From Candidatus Poribacteria bacterium (GTDB lineage: Bacteria > Poribacteria > WGA-4E > WGA-3G), in contig JAJEDB010000092.1 of NCBI GenBank assembly GCA_022821725.1, positions 1-64,000 on the forward strand: a stretch of DNA of 64,000 bases, in the 5' to 3' direction. The position numbers and the translations under genes are program-made. The notes beneath the pieces were generated by a model. It made no database searches, had not been told where the DNA came from, and saw nothing but the letters and a program-made list of their open reading frames with translations. This document shows positions 16,953 to 25,951 of the stretch, piece by piece (position 1 is the first letter of the stretch; each line of letters begins with the position of its first letter).

Positions 16953-18110
16953 TTAATTTCCTTCCGTAGACCAAGCCTCCGAATGATAGACCAATTCGTC
17001 CCCAATAATTGTCGCCAGCAGATTGAGTTCACATTCTGCTGTATCCCATTCAAAGAGAATCAGGTTTGTCTGTGCCTCTACGCGTTTTTTTGCGTCAAGG
17101 AGACGCATCGGTTGTAGGGTAGCGAGCGAAACGGCTTCTTTTACGGAGATACCTGCAAACCGGACACTGTTCTCAATACCGCGTGCCAATTCAATGGCAG
17201 AACCCGCGAGATACTCTGTCCCGACCAACCGGACACACCGTTCTGCGGTCAGCTCCACCGATTTTCCTGCAAACTGATAGATACCGGGTTGCATTCCCGC
17301 TAAAGCGACAGCATCGCTGACAAGCAGGCACCGATCAAGCGTCTTTGCACGTATCATTGACTTGGCGACAGGAGGCGGTAAGTGGTGTCCATCAACAATG
17401 AGGCTTGCCCAGAGTTCATCAGCACCGAGTTGCTCCCAAATATAATTCGGATGGCGACGGATTAAGGCGTGCGCCCCATTACCGAGATGTGTAGAAAGTC
17501 TCGCACCAGCGTCAATTGCCGCTCGAATATCGTCCCCTGAAGCAGCCGTGTGTCCCAATGCGACGACAACCCCATTCGCGATTAGTTTTTCAATAAACGG
17601 AACGGCACCCTTTTTCTCAGGGGCGAGCGTTACGATCGTGATTTGCCCTTCGGCAATGTCCTGCCACCGCTGAAACTCGTCCCAATCCGGTTCTCTCACA
17701 TGCTCTAACGGGTGTGCCCCGCGCGGTCCATCCTCGGCGGAGATATAGGGTCCCTCAAGGTGAATTCCAAGGACTGAGTGGGCAACACGTGAATCCACTT
17801 CACACGCTTTCAGAATGGCACGCACGGAATTACCGATTCCCTCGAAAGAACCGGTTACAACTGTCGGACACAAAAAACCGGTGCCGACCCGCCAAAGGGC
17901 GTGGACCATTGCAGATACATCTTCCGACGTAACGGTAGCGACATTGAGGTCGAACCCCGCGAAACCGTTCACCTGAATATCTATCAACGCAGGTGCGATC
18001 CATACCTCGCTGTTGACGGCGTCTACTTCGCGAATTGTTTGAACGCGCCGGTCAGTCAGGACAATTTCGGTAGGGGTGTTATTGAAAAGTGTACGTCCAT
18101 TGAATTTCAT
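16953..18110 (-). CDS. nagA: N-acetylglucosamine-6-phosphate deacetylase
   Basis: A 385-residue amidohydrolase that removes acetate from GlcNAc-6-phosphate in amino-sugar recycling. Family landmarks are in order: APALIDIQVNGFAGFDLN, the metal-binding glutamate in GIHLEGPYIS, histidines in VALGHTAASG and STHLGNGAHALIRR, IVDGHHLPP, and the catalytic aspartate in LVSDAVALAGM. The ATG at 18110 gives the normal length; an upstream extension of 32 residues looks untranslated. No nagB or GlcNAc transporter is near. It lies directly upstream of the TPR/CRTAC1 pair. Confidence 0.9.
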   Translation of the reverse strand: MKFNGRTLFNNTPTEIVLTDRRVQTIREVDAVNSEVWIAPALIDIQVNGFAGFDLNVATVTSEDVSAMVHALWRVGTGFLCPTVVTGSFEGIGNSVRAILKACEVDSRVAHSVLGIHLEGPYISAEDGPRGAHPLEHVREPDWDEFQRWQDIAEGQITIVTLAPEKKGAVPFIEKLIANGVVVALGHTAASGDDIRAAIDAGARLSTHLGNGAHALIRRHPNYIWEQLGADELWASLIVDGHHLPPPVAKSMIRAKTLDRCLLVSDAVALAGMQPGIYQFAGKSVELTAERCVRLVGTEYLAGSAIELARGIENSVRFAGISVKEAVSLATLQPMRLLDAKKRVEAQTNLILFEWDTAECELNLLATIIGDELVYHSEAWSTEGN

Positions 18111-18539
18111 ATTTTTTAGCAGTCGGCATTCAGCGCGGAATAGAAGCCTGAAAGTCCCTTGGATGGAAGAATGGAAAGATAGGTGTCCGACCGTGCAACC
18201 CTCCAACCGAGCCTTACTCCCAAACCCTGAAGGTTCTCAATGGTTTCTATAATACCTGAAAACTGATTTGTTACCAAGAAAAAAGAGTTGCATTTTTTCG
18301 AGAAATTCAGTTAAAGTATATTCAGGACTATCTGAGCCAGTTTTGACCCGGATTTATATGCTTTATGTGATGACCATGATGATGGCATCTTCGATAATCA
18401 TGGAAAATCTTAAAACTATAAGGAAATTACAGGCAAGACGGGCGAGGCGACCTCGCCCCTACGAACCCTCTTCCGTTAAAGAATAAGGTATCTACTCAAT
18501 TGTCGCCTTTACTATAATAAATTGGATGTGGAGGACAAG
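18111..18539. other. Divergent intergenic region with a REP palindrome
   Basis: 429 bp between nagA and the aldo/keto reductase. It holds an AATGGAAGAATGG-type purine-rich stretch also seen near 24803. It also has a palindrome at about 18437-18460, GGGCGAGG-cga-CCTCGCCC followed by CTACGAA. On the other strand this reads GTAG plus the stem, a REP signature. A 72-codon frame at 18268 has no RBS or family support. Promoters for the divergent genes must lie here, but none is clear. Confidence 0.5.
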
Positions 18540-19316
18540 ATGGAATATTTAACTTATGGAAAAACGGGTTTAGAAATCTCACGCCTCTGTTTCGGGGCAG
18601 GACATCTCAACAACACCTGCGAAACCTATGAAGCCGGCGGTAAACTGATGTTGAAAGCACTTGACGAAGGGATTACGTTCTGGGATACCGCCGAAGGTTA
18701 CGGCAGTCAACCGCACCTCGGCGCGGCAGTCCGTCAGATTTCTCGGGATGAAGTCATCATCCAAACGAAAACCGGCGCGAAAGATTATGAGGGTGCCACG
18801 GCAAGCATTACACGTTCTCTTCAGGAAATGCAGACGGATTACTTAGACGTTCTCTTACTGCACGGTATCTCCTCACCTGAAGATTTAGAATCGCGAGAAG
18901 GCGCACTCGAGGCGTTCCGAGAAGCAAAAGCGGCTGGCAAAATCCGAGTGATTGGCTGTTCTACACACCTATACACAGGTCCAGTGATGGACGCAGTGAT
19001 TGAGCATCCGGAACTTGATGTCATTTTGACAACAGCGAATAAAGAGGGTAAGATGTTAGAAGGCGGTCCCTTTGATCGGCATCTGGAATACATTGAACGC
19101 GCGTATTCGCTCGGTAAAGGCATCAGCATCATGAAGGTTATCGTTGCGGGTAATATTCCAGAGGCAGATATGCCGGAATGGATTGAGTGGGGTTTTAACC
19201 TCGAAACGGCACATGCGATCAACCTCGGTATCAGCGATTATCACCACATCACGTTGGATGTCAGGCTTGCACGTGCGAGTGCGAGACGCCGTTTGATACA
19301 ACGTAAAGCGGCTTAA
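18540..19316 (+). CDS. Aldo/keto reductase family protein
   Basis: A 258-residue TIM-barrel oxidoreductase. The start at 18540 has GGAGG six bases upstream; a TTG six codons earlier would include that RBS. Family signs are GKTGLEISRLCFGAGHL, the catalytic Asp and Tyr in FWDTAEGYGSQPHLG, the lysine in QTKTGAKD and the histidine in DVLLLHG. The C-terminal half is shorter than in most members and the NADPH-binding loop is not obvious. Likely a carbonyl or sugar reductase; substrate unknown. Confidence 0.8.
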   Translation: MEYLTYGKTGLEISRLCFGAGHLNNTCETYEAGGKLMLKALDEGITFWDTAEGYGSQPHLGAAVRQISRDEVIIQTKTGAKDYEGATASITRSLQEMQTDYLDVLLLHGISSPEDLESREGALEAFREAKAAGKIRVIGCSTHLYTGPVMDAVIEHPELDVILTTANKEGKMLEGGPFDRHLEYIERAYSLGKGISIMKVIVAGNIPEADMPEWIEWGFNLETAHAINLGISDYHHITLDVRLARASARRRLIQRKAA

Positions 19317-19329
19317 ATGGAGTTTCCAA

Positions 19330-19494
19330 TCTTACCGAACCGCAAGGTAAATTAGAGTCGGATGTGCATTTAGAAAAGCGCGTAGCCCGTAACGTAGTGG
19401 AGGGGTTTTTGCTTGGGCATTTCCTATAGATATACGGAGCGGAACGTCTCGTATCCAAACCTACCTGACCGAACCGCAAGGAAAACTAAAAATA
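19330..19494 (+). repeat. Two copies of the dispersed repeat
   Basis: One repeat end (CCGAACCGCAAGGTAAATTA) follows the aldo/keto reductase at 19337. The other (CCGCAAGGAAAACTAAAAAT) ends at the TTG start of the RNA methylase. Between them is the other repeat end in reverse (GCGTAGCCCGTAACGTAGTGG). The second copy supplies AAGGA as a likely RBS. Confidence 0.6.
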
Positions 19495-20007
19495 TTGAAG
19501 CAACTACGCGGCAAACCGCTCAAAGACTTTCTGAAGCAGGTGAAACCGCCGGAAAGAGAACTGGTTTTTATCTTACAAGACGTCCAAGACCCGGTGAATG
19601 TCGGTTCCGCATTTCGGATAGCGGACGCGTGCCGTGTGAAAGAACTGATTTTGACAGGTATCAGCGCACAACCGCCCCATCCACTGGTGCGCAAAGTGGC
19701 GCGCGGGAAACACCGACGGGTCAAATGGCGATACACAGAGCAGGCAGCGGACGCGATTGCATCGCTGAAAGCCGATGGCTACACGAGCTGCGCTTTAGAA
19801 GTTACCGCGCACTCCATCCGTTACGATGAGATAGACTATCCAGACAAAATCTGTCTTATCGTAGGGCATGAGGACCACGGGGTAACGAAACGAACGCTTG
19901 CTGCCTGTGACATGATCATTTATCTTCCGATGTATGGCGCGGGTGCCTCATTGAACGTTCATGTCTCACTCGGTATCGCCGCCTACCACATCTTACATCA
20001 ATTTTAA
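19495..20007 (+). CDS. TrmH/SpoU-family RNA 2'-O-methyltransferase
   Basis: A 170-residue SPOUT methylase without an N-terminal substrate-binding domain. The three family motifs are present: LQDVQDPVNVGSAFRIADAC (motif 1, with the catalytic Asn and Arg), LIVGHEDHGVTKRTLAACD (motif 2) and IYLPMYGAGASLNVHVSLGIA (motif 3, trefoil knot). It methylates ribose in tRNA or rRNA; the target is uncertain. The likely start is TTG, preceded by the dispersed repeat, and the TAA stop is provided by another copy, so both ends of the gene touch the repeat. Confidence 0.85.
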   Translation: MKQLRGKPLKDFLKQVKPPERELVFILQDVQDPVNVGSAFRIADACRVKELILTGISAQPPHPLVRKVARGKHRRVKWRYTEQAADAIASLKADGYTSCALEVTAHSIRYDEIDYPDKICLIVGHEDHGVTKRTLAACDMIIYLPMYGAGASLNVHVSLGIAAYHILHQF

Positions 20008-20100
20008 TTTTACCTTGCGGAGGAACTACGTGGGCTTGGACTATCAAATGTGTTCCTTAAATCCGCACTCCATTATATTACGTGCTACGTGCTTTGTTTC
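20003..20100. repeat. Dispersed repeat downstream of the RNA methylase
   Basis: TTTTAATTTTACCTTGCGG overlaps the stop codon of the preceding gene, and the element runs to ATTACGTGCTACGTGCTTT near 20094. The rest of the gap to 20196 shows no gene. Confidence 0.65.
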
Positions 20101-20196
20101 TTTCGCGGACCCTTCGTATACCCTCGTGTCCAAGACTTACTGAAAACCTGCTCGTAACTGAAGTAGAGGGCAGGCTGGGAGGCCATAGTTAGAAAA

Positions 20197-21270
20197 ATGT
20201 CGAAAACGATGCGAGCGATTATGTGTCGCGAACCGTGGGATTACCGCCTCGAAGAGGTGCCACTGCCGGAGGCAGGTCCCGGTGAAGTCGTCATTAAGGT
20301 GAACGCATGCGGGGTTTGCGCGAGCGACATCAAATGTTATACAGGCGCGCCGCTTTTCTGGGGCGATGAACACCGCGAACCCTACGTGGAGGCACCCGTT
20401 ATTGCCGGACACGAATTTATCGGTGAAGTCGTAGAACTCGGTCCAGGGGCAGGTGAGAAATATAAGCTTGAAATCGGTGATACGGCTATCGCAGAGCAGA
20501 TAGTTCCGTGTTGGGAGTGTCGGTACTGTCGAACCGGAAAGTATTGGCTTTGTCAAGTCCATAACATATACGGGTTTCAACCTGTTGTGAACGGCGGTAT
20601 GGCGGACTATATGAAGTTTCCGGCGCGCTCACTTGTCTACAAAGTCCCTTCCGATATTCCAACGGCGAGTGCCGCGGTGATTGAACCCCTCGCTTGTTCC
20701 ATTCATGCTGTGCAACGCGGAAACATTGAGTTCGGTGATGTCGTCGTAATTGCGGGTGCGGGGACTCTCGGCCTGGGTATGATCGGCGCGGCGAAGTTGA
20801 AAAATCCGGGGGTGCTTATCGCTATTGACCTGATGCCGAAACGGTTAGAGGTCGCCAAAAAGTTAGGAGCAGATATCGGGATTAACCCATCGGAAACGGA
20901 TGCTGTTCAAGAGGTGTTAGACCTCACAGAAGGCTACGGGTGCGATGTCTATATCGAGGCAACGGGACACCCGAAGGCGGTTGAGCAGGGACTGCACATG
21001 ATTCGGAAGGCGGGCACTTTCGTCGAATTCAGTGTCATGCGGGAACCGGTGACAGTGGACTGGACGATCATTGGGGACACAAAGGAGTTGAACATCCACG
21101 GTTCGCACTTAGGTCCGTATGCGTATCCATTGGCGATTGATTACATCCATCGCGGTCTCATCGAGGTCGAGCATATTGTGACGCATCAACTGCCGTTGGA
21201 GGACTATCTTACCGGATTTGAACTGGTTCAGAAAGGGTCGGATTCGATTAAGGTGCAGTTGGTACCGTGA
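20197..21270 (+). CDS. Zinc-dependent MDR dehydrogenase (polyol/threonine dehydrogenase-like)
   Basis: A 357-residue medium-chain dehydrogenase with both zinc sites. Catalytic ligands are Cys in CGVCASDIKCY (about 41) and His-Glu in IAGHEFIGE (about 71). The structural four-cysteine loop is VPCWECRYCRTGKYWLC (about 107-120). The coenzyme motif is VVIAGAGTLGLGMIGAAK. It resembles sorbitol, threonine and tetritol dehydrogenases. The RBS is GGAGG, 14 bases from the ATG, within a leader (CATAGTTAGAAAAATG) that recurs before the enolase-family gene at 23511. Confidence 0.85.
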   Translation: MSKTMRAIMCREPWDYRLEEVPLPEAGPGEVVIKVNACGVCASDIKCYTGAPLFWGDEHREPYVEAPVIAGHEFIGEVVELGPGAGEKYKLEIGDTAIAEQIVPCWECRYCRTGKYWLCQVHNIYGFQPVVNGGMADYMKFPARSLVYKVPSDIPTASAAVIEPLACSIHAVQRGNIEFGDVVVIAGAGTLGLGMIGAAKLKNPGVLIAIDLMPKRLEVAKKLGADIGINPSETDAVQEVLDLTEGYGCDVYIEATGHPKAVEQGLHMIRKAGTFVEFSVMREPVTVDWTIIGDTKELNIHGSHLGPYAYPLAIDYIHRGLIEVEHIVTHQLPLEDYLTGFELVQKGSDSIKVQLVP

Positions 21271-21350
21271 AGGGTCGGATATGGCAAAGTAGTGTCTAAC
21301 GATAAGACAGACATCTACTTTGCCTGTGGGATGTTTGAACCAACGATAGG

Positions 21351-21644
21351 TTACTTCAGGACAGTGACTGTGCGGCAATAGAGTGAGGCACTACCGACAA
21401 AGGCATTGATAACACCATCAAGCAGGTTAACCTCAGTGATGATGTCATAATCGGTTGCCTCTCCTGCCAGTGCCTGTGTATCAACCTCGTTGATTGGCAC
21501 CAAGCCCCACAGCACATACCATTGCCGTGATTCGATCAGGTCGGTGCCTTGTGCCCCGTTCCCGACTTTGTGCATGTGTGTCGCACAACCAATGACGAAC
21601 AACATTCCCACGATGAGAAGTACAGCGGAAAGTTTTTTGAACAT
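21351..21644 (-). CDS. Small Bor-like lipoprotein
   Basis: A 97-residue protein with a signal peptide ending in the lipobox VIGC, so Cys20 is the likely lipidated residue. The body (QWYVLWGLVPINEVDTQALAGEA, then DYDIITEVNLLDGVINAF and an RTVTV-type end) resembles Bor/Iss-type surface lipoproteins in layout: a short strand region, a DIITE-like segment and a hydrophobic glycine-rich segment. The match is by eye only. It has a GAGGA RBS upstream and is probably anchored in the outer membrane. Confidence 0.6.
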   Translation of the reverse strand: MFKKLSAVLLIVGMLFVIGCATHMHKVGNGAQGTDLIESRQWYVLWGLVPINEVDTQALAGEATDYDIITEVNLLDGVINAFVGSASLYCRTVTVLK

Positions 21645-21679
21645 AAATTCCTCCTTGACGGCACGCTTTCACAGCGTGC

Positions 21680-22300
21680 CTATTGTTGTTTGTGGATTAG
21701 ATTAATAGAACCAATTGAGGATTCAATGGCTCGCAGTTCTGTTTGGTAAACATCTCTTGGAACGCGGTAGTCGACCTCAAAAACGAGGGTTTCCGGTGCG
21801 TCGCATATCAGTTTGATGCGTACAAAATCGGCAGCGATGACCATTAATTGATGGATACGAAATGCATCTTTCATAAAAACTGCCTGTCGAACCGTTGCAC
21901 TTGGGAATTGGTTTTGGTAGGCAGTTGTGAGGGTTTTTAGCAAGGTTTCGTCTGGTGCAATTTCCACACCGTTTAATTCTGATACCACACACATCGCTTG
22001 TGAACTTTCATTCAAGAAAATCCATCGCGGCACTCTCTGCAGTTCCGGGGTGGGTTGCGTATCCAATTCGTTGATGACCTGCGTGAGCATTGAATCGTCA
22101 ATTTCTTTCCAATGCTTCGGTGGGGCTACTTTGATTCTGAGCGTTGTATCTTCTACTGCAGGTTCAAGTCGGGTTTCATCAACATTAAAAACGAGGTTTT
22201 CGTAAGGCTGCTTCTGAGCGTTAGGCGAATCACATCCGACGAAACCGCCGATCATGATGCCGCACAATAGGAATTGGAGAAATCTCGACCCGTTTTTCAA
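21680..22300 (-). CDS. Lipoprotein of unknown function
   Basis: A 206-residue protein starting at TTG, which overlaps the TGA of the nuclease-like gene (ATTGA), so the two are translationally coupled. It has a signal peptide with lipobox GFVGC. The mature part (LRIKVAPPKHWKEIDDSMLTQV, RVPRWIFLNESSQAMCVVSE and a final VFEVDYRVPRDVYQTELRAI) is alpha/beta in character and recalls PsbP/MOG1-like or DUF1795-type envelope proteins, but I cannot assign it. It is unusual to find a lipoprotein coupled to a nuclease-like gene. Confidence 0.6.
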   Translation of the reverse strand: MKNGSRFLQFLLCGIMIGGFVGCDSPNAQKQPYENLVFNVDETRLEPAVEDTTLRIKVAPPKHWKEIDDSMLTQVINELDTQPTPELQRVPRWIFLNESSQAMCVVSELNGVEIAPDETLLKTLTTAYQNQFPSATVRQAVFMKDAFRIHQLMVIAADFVRIKLICDAPETLVFEVDYRVPRDVYQTELRAIESSIGSINLIHKQQ

Positions 22301-22917
22301 TGCCTGCTCCCCGTTGCTTTTGTCTGCCCCGCTGCTTTGAAGACGGCATTAATCGCTCCAAAAAGGGCTGGCAAGTTATCTATGCTGAAGGTCGTTCTGT
22401 TTTGGGTGAAACCGTCGTCAATAAGTTTCCCAAATTGCCATCGTTCACCATCGCTCACAATACCGTACACGGGGACATCTGGAGCATCGTTTATTTTTTG
22501 GGCTGCTACCAGTTCCGCGAGACACTGCCCCCAGCCCTGCTCAAAATCGTTTTTCTTCGCCTCAACCAACAGTATCAAGGGTGTGCCGACAACTGTCATG
22601 CCCAATTCGGATTTTGTAGCGATGAGGTAATCCGGCGTGCCACTCAAAGTTTCATCGTAGGTGATGGGTTCCTGTATCCAGAGGGCGTAAGTATCGGCAT
22701 ACGCTTTATAAACCTCCCTTAAAACAGGAAAGATGACCGCCTCACACCGTGATGCCTCAGACGAAAAAACGTTGATGTGTTGCAGGGTGAACTGAAATTC
22801 TTGCAAAAACTGTGTCGAAGGGCTTGCTGTCTCAACCTTAAAAAAGTCAGTTGCTGTGTATTTAATTCTGAATTTTTCCTGGACTTCAGATATCTGTTTG
22901 AAATCGCTAAATGCCAT
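22297..22917 (-). CDS. PD-(D/E)xK nuclease-like protein
   Basis: A 206-residue protein with an apparent PD-(D/E)xK core: an acidic residue in SGTPDYLIATKS (about residue 112), then GTPLILLVEAKKNDFEQGWGQCLAEL (ExK at about 133-135, with the following QxxxQ-like helix). No helicase, methylase or specificity domain is attached. It lies 14 bp after a small coiled-coil gene and is coupled to a lipoprotein gene. This resembles type I restriction N-terminal-like solitary nucleases. DNA cleavage is inferred, not shown; it might instead be an inactive relative. Confidence 0.65.
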   Translation of the reverse strand: MAFSDFKQISEVQEKFRIKYTATDFFKVETASPSTQFLQEFQFTLQHINVFSSEASRCEAVIFPVLREVYKAYADTYALWIQEPITYDETLSGTPDYLIATKSELGMTVVGTPLILLVEAKKNDFEQGWGQCLAELVAAQKINDAPDVPVYGIVSDGERWQFGKLIDDGFTQNRTTFSIDNLPALFGAINAVFKAAGQTKATGSRH

Positions 22918-22931
22918 TGGGATACCACCAC

Positions 22932-23258
22932 CTATTCTCCGCGTTCTTCAATAATGGCGCGGCTAAACTCGTTATCCTCCGCCCGGATGCCGTGGCGTGC
23001 CATACTCTTGCGAAGTTCTTCAAGCGGCATGAGTTCTATATCGACAATGCCGATATGTTCACGCATTTTCTGAATAGCTTGTGCCTCAGACTGTTTATCC
23101 GTGATGCGAAAAGTTTTCTGTCCATCCGCTGCCTTGCAATTCTTTGGATCCACAAGTGCCGAGACATCAACGGAGCGGGAGAGTTGCAGTGTCATCTCTG
23201 CAACCACCTTTTCTAATCGAGTTAATCTTTTTGCTAATGTTTCAAGCGTCTCTGCCAT
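22932..23258 (-). CDS. Small coiled-coil protein, partner of the nuclease-like protein
   Basis: A 108-residue acidic and basic helical protein. I choose the ATG at 23258 (AGGGGGTG RBS) rather than a GTG three codons earlier. Its N-terminal 30 residues (AETLETLAKRLTRLEKVVAE) have a leucine heptad pattern and should form a coiled coil. The C-terminal half (IELMPLEELRKSMARHGIRA, then an acidic end) is helical. It is first in a three-gene unit with the nuclease-like and lipoprotein genes. Its size and order fit an antitoxin- or adaptor-like role, which is only an inference. Confidence 0.6.
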   Translation of the reverse strand: MAETLETLAKRLTRLEKVVAEMTLQLSRSVDVSALVDPKNCKAADGQKTFRITDKQSEAQAIQKMREHIGIVDIELMPLEELRKSMARHGIRAEDNEFSRAIIEERGE

Positions 23259-23413
23259 GAGAAACACCCCCTTATATCATTTCTGCGTAAAACGTTGACT
23301 GACATTTATCAAAGGGATTGTCCGACTACTGCAGGCGTTACCCCTGAGTGCTGCTTTCAATTATACTACGTTTGAGATTAAAAATCAAACCTTTTCAGTC
23401 AGCAATTATAGGT

Positions 23414-23442
23414 TTGACTCTTTTCACAGGCTTTGATAGAAT
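23414..23442 (+). promoter_or_regulatory. Sigma70-type promoter
   Basis: TTGACT (23414-23419), a 17-bp spacer and TAGAAT (23437-23442), about 70 bp before the enolase-family gene at 23511. The 252-bp gap is divergent with the coiled-coil gene. Confidence 0.6.
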
Positions 23443-23510
23443 ATCCTGACAACACGAAGGAACCCTGCAGGATAATACGATGCAGCAGCTCAGGAGCCAT
23501 AGTTAAAAAA

Positions 23511-24776
23511 ATGAAAATCACCGAGATTGAATCAATTCCATTACGTGTGCCTTACGAGGCGCGGATTCGTAAGAGATACCACCATTTTGCGATGACCGAA
23601 TTGGTCACGGTCTATAAATTTTATACCGATACCGGTCTCGTCGGTCTCGGAGAGAACCCAGGACCGCCGTTTGATCAGGACGTGCTGGACACCTATCTCG
23701 GCACGAACCCGTTCGATCATGTCATGGGTGAGGGTCGTTTTAATCTCGACATGGCGTGCTACGACCTGATGGGGAAACATCTCGGTCTGCCAGCATGGAA
23801 ATTGATGGGTCAACAGGTGCGGGAGTGGGTTGCGATGGGGTGGTGGATGCCGTGTATGTCGCCTGAAGATACCGCCGCTGAGGTTCAAGTCGCCGCTGAA
23901 CGTGGATACCGAGGTTTGAAGTGTAAGGCACGCGCCTTTTATGATGTCGTTGAGCAGTCAGCTGCGATCCAAGAGGTCGCGCCGCCTGACTTTCGCGTGG
24001 AGTTCGACTTCAACGGCTCGTTAATCAACGTTGAGAAGGCACTTCCCATCCTACGGGAACTGGAGAACATTCCCGTTGTCAAGGGTCTCGAAGAACCGAT
24101 TTTCGCTTATGACGTGGAGGGCTGGCGACGGCTGCATCAAGAGATTCGGATTCCGTTCTATTTGCACGGTGTTGGTGTTATCCGGGAGGGAGCATCGCGT
24201 CAGCCTTCAGGTCCGTGGATTGGACTTCGGGCAGGCGATTTTGACGGTGCGTTGTGTAGCCATGAAAGTGTCAAAAGTGCCCTTGCATCGGGGTGGGCTT
24301 TCGCTGCTGCGAACACGCCGATCCTCCTCCAGTATGTCGGGACTGGCATTACAGCGGCATTTGCGTGTCATCTGGGAGCCGTGATTCCGACAGCGACCTT
24401 GCCGGGAGTTACTGCAAGCCACGCTTATGAAAGCGACTTAATTGTTACACCGCACAAAGTCCAGCGCGGATTTATGCAGGTGCCAGAGGGTCCCGGTCTC
24501 GGTGTGGCATTAGATGAAGATGCTGTGAAACGGTATTCCGAAACGCCTGAACCTACATGGAAACGACACATCTCTGTTGTCACCTTACCGGGTGGTATAA
24601 AGCACTACTACCGAAACCTACAACAGGCGGAACGCCTCATGAAACAGGGCGTGGACGAATCTTATGCGCCGGGGGTGCGTTTGGATGAATGGGAAGATGA
24701 CGGGAGTGAAGGCTTTGACCACCTCTTTAAGCAGTTACAGGAGAGCGATTGGCCCGTGTGGGAAGCACCGACTTAG
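23511..24776 (+). CDS. Enolase-superfamily enzyme (mandelate racemase/muconate lactonizing type)
   Basis: A 421-residue protein. The N-terminal capping domain has MKITEIESIPLRVPY and TDTGLVGLGE. The barrel domain has the KxK motif in GYRGLKCKARAF, metal ligands in VEFDFNGS and GLEEPIF, and later HGVGV and histidine-containing segments in place of the usual third ligand and His-Asp dyad. A long C-terminal extension (about 360-421) is unusual. The ATG at 23511 was chosen over an upstream frame because the superfamily N-terminus starts there. It likely abstracts a proton next to a carboxylate of a sugar acid; substrate unknown. Confidence 0.8.
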   Translation: MKITEIESIPLRVPYEARIRKRYHHFAMTELVTVYKFYTDTGLVGLGENPGPPFDQDVLDTYLGTNPFDHVMGEGRFNLDMACYDLMGKHLGLPAWKLMGQQVREWVAMGWWMPCMSPEDTAAEVQVAAERGYRGLKCKARAFYDVVEQSAAIQEVAPPDFRVEFDFNGSLINVEKALPILRELENIPVVKGLEEPIFAYDVEGWRRLHQEIRIPFYLHGVGVIREGASRQPSGPWIGLRAGDFDGALCSHESVKSALASGWAFAAANTPILLQYVGTGITAAFACHLGAVIPTATLPGVTASHAYESDLIVTPHKVQRGFMQVPEGPGLGVALDEDAVKRYSETPEPTWKRHISVVTLPGGIKHYYRNLQQAERLMKQGVDESYAPGVRLDEWEDDGSEGFDHLFKQLQESDWPVWEAPT

Positions 24777-24932
24777 ATGAAGAGTGAAAGGATGGATCGG
24801 GAATGGAAGAATGGAAGAATGGAAGGATGGGGATCCCAATCTTCCAATCTTCCAACCAAGCGTTTTCCAATCGCGTTGGCAAAGAAACGAGTTTTGCATA
24901 AGTCCTATTTGTATGGCAAGGAGTAAAACACT

Positions 24933-25742
24933 ATGATGACCCCTGAACAACGGTATCTTTTCGATGTTACCGGATACCTTCACTTAGAGAACGTCATGAC
25001 GGACGAAGAACTGAAAGCGGCACAAGCAGCAGCGAATAAATACATCAATACCCCTACCGAAGAACTTCCACCCGGATTTGATTCCAGCGAAAAAAATCTC
25101 CCAAACGGCTTTGCCTTCGCGAAATCCTTAGAAGCCCTCACGATGCACCGATCGACATGGCCTATTATCAAAGAACTGACGAATAACAAACCACAATTGA
25201 TGCGTGGTACAATGATTGCGGATCGGGCGGGTGCGTCGGAGTCAGAAGAAGGACTCCGCTTGCATTGTGCGCGAGAAGATTTTGGATGGCACTGCAACCG
25301 TTATGAGGTCCGAAACGGTCGAATCTTTTGTGACGATTTTGTCGTTTTTCCTTACCTCTACGATGTGCATCCGGGAGATGGCGGGTTGCTCGTCGTTCCC
25401 GGCACACACAAGACCCTTTTCGATCGTCCTGAACACCTCTATAACAACGGGCGGATTAAGGATGCCGATGACCTTCCAGAAGGGGTCGTTAACATTACGC
25501 CAAAGGCAGGGGATTTCGTGATTATCTCTGAGCTCCTGACGCACGGTGCGCTGCCGTGGAAACCGAAAGATCGCTATCGTTGTGTCTTGACCTTACGCTA
25601 CAGACCGCAGCATCGCGGCGAGAGTCGGGTGCCGCCAGAGGTTAGAACCCGATTGTCACCGGAAACCCTGGAACTCATCTCCCAGGCAGGACACTATGAC
25701 ACGAAAGAGATTGTTAAGAAGGATGTTATTACCTTGACATAA
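24933..25742 (+). CDS. Phytanoyl-CoA dioxygenase (PhyH)-like protein A
   Basis: A 269-residue double-stranded beta-helix protein. It begins with QRYLFDVTGYLHLENVMTDEE, the standard PhyH opening. The core (CDDFVVFPYLYDVHPGDGGL, then LVVPGTHK) carries the distal histidine. The expected HxD iron motif is not obvious: the corresponding place reads GWHCNRYE. This fits a PhyH subgroup in which iron ligands differ, or one that has lost iron chemistry. It has a strong AAGGAG RBS. Its 3' end is partly duplicated with a REP copy. Confidence 0.75.
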   Translation: MMTPEQRYLFDVTGYLHLENVMTDEELKAAQAAANKYINTPTEELPPGFDSSEKNLPNGFAFAKSLEALTMHRSTWPIIKELTNNKPQLMRGTMIADRAGASESEEGLRLHCAREDFGWHCNRYEVRNGRIFCDDFVVFPYLYDVHPGDGGLLVVPGTHKTLFDRPEHLYNNGRIKDADDLPEGVVNITPKAGDFVIISELLTHGALPWKPKDRYRCVLTLRYRPQHRGESRVPPEVRTRLSPETLELISQAGHYDTKEIVKKDVITLT

Positions 25743-25950
25743 TCGGGGTTACAAACCCCTCCCACAAATGCGTTAAGAAGGATGTTATTACCTTGACATA
25801 ATCGGGGTTACAAACCCCTCCCACAAATGCGTTATTACCTTAAGTAATCGGGGTTACAAACCCCTTACCATATTGGGGTTACAAACCCCTCCCACATTGG
25901 AGTTGCAATCCCTTCTTACATTGGGGGTTACAAACCCCTCCCACAAATGC
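25714..25950 (+). repeat. REP-like palindrome cluster with duplicated gene end
   Basis: A 57-bp unit holding the last 10 or so codons of the PhyH gene plus one palindrome is repeated head to tail (25714 and 25771). Four further REP copies (GGGGTT-ACA-AACCCC and variants such as GGAGTT-GCA-ATCCCT) follow to 25950. The last copy touches the stop codon of the convergent PhyH gene. Confidence 0.8.
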
Positions 25951-25951
25951 G

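Noticed and set aside
18268..18486. 72-codon frame between nagA and the aldo/keto reductase
   Set aside because: No RBS, no recognisable domain, and its 3' end is REP sequence.
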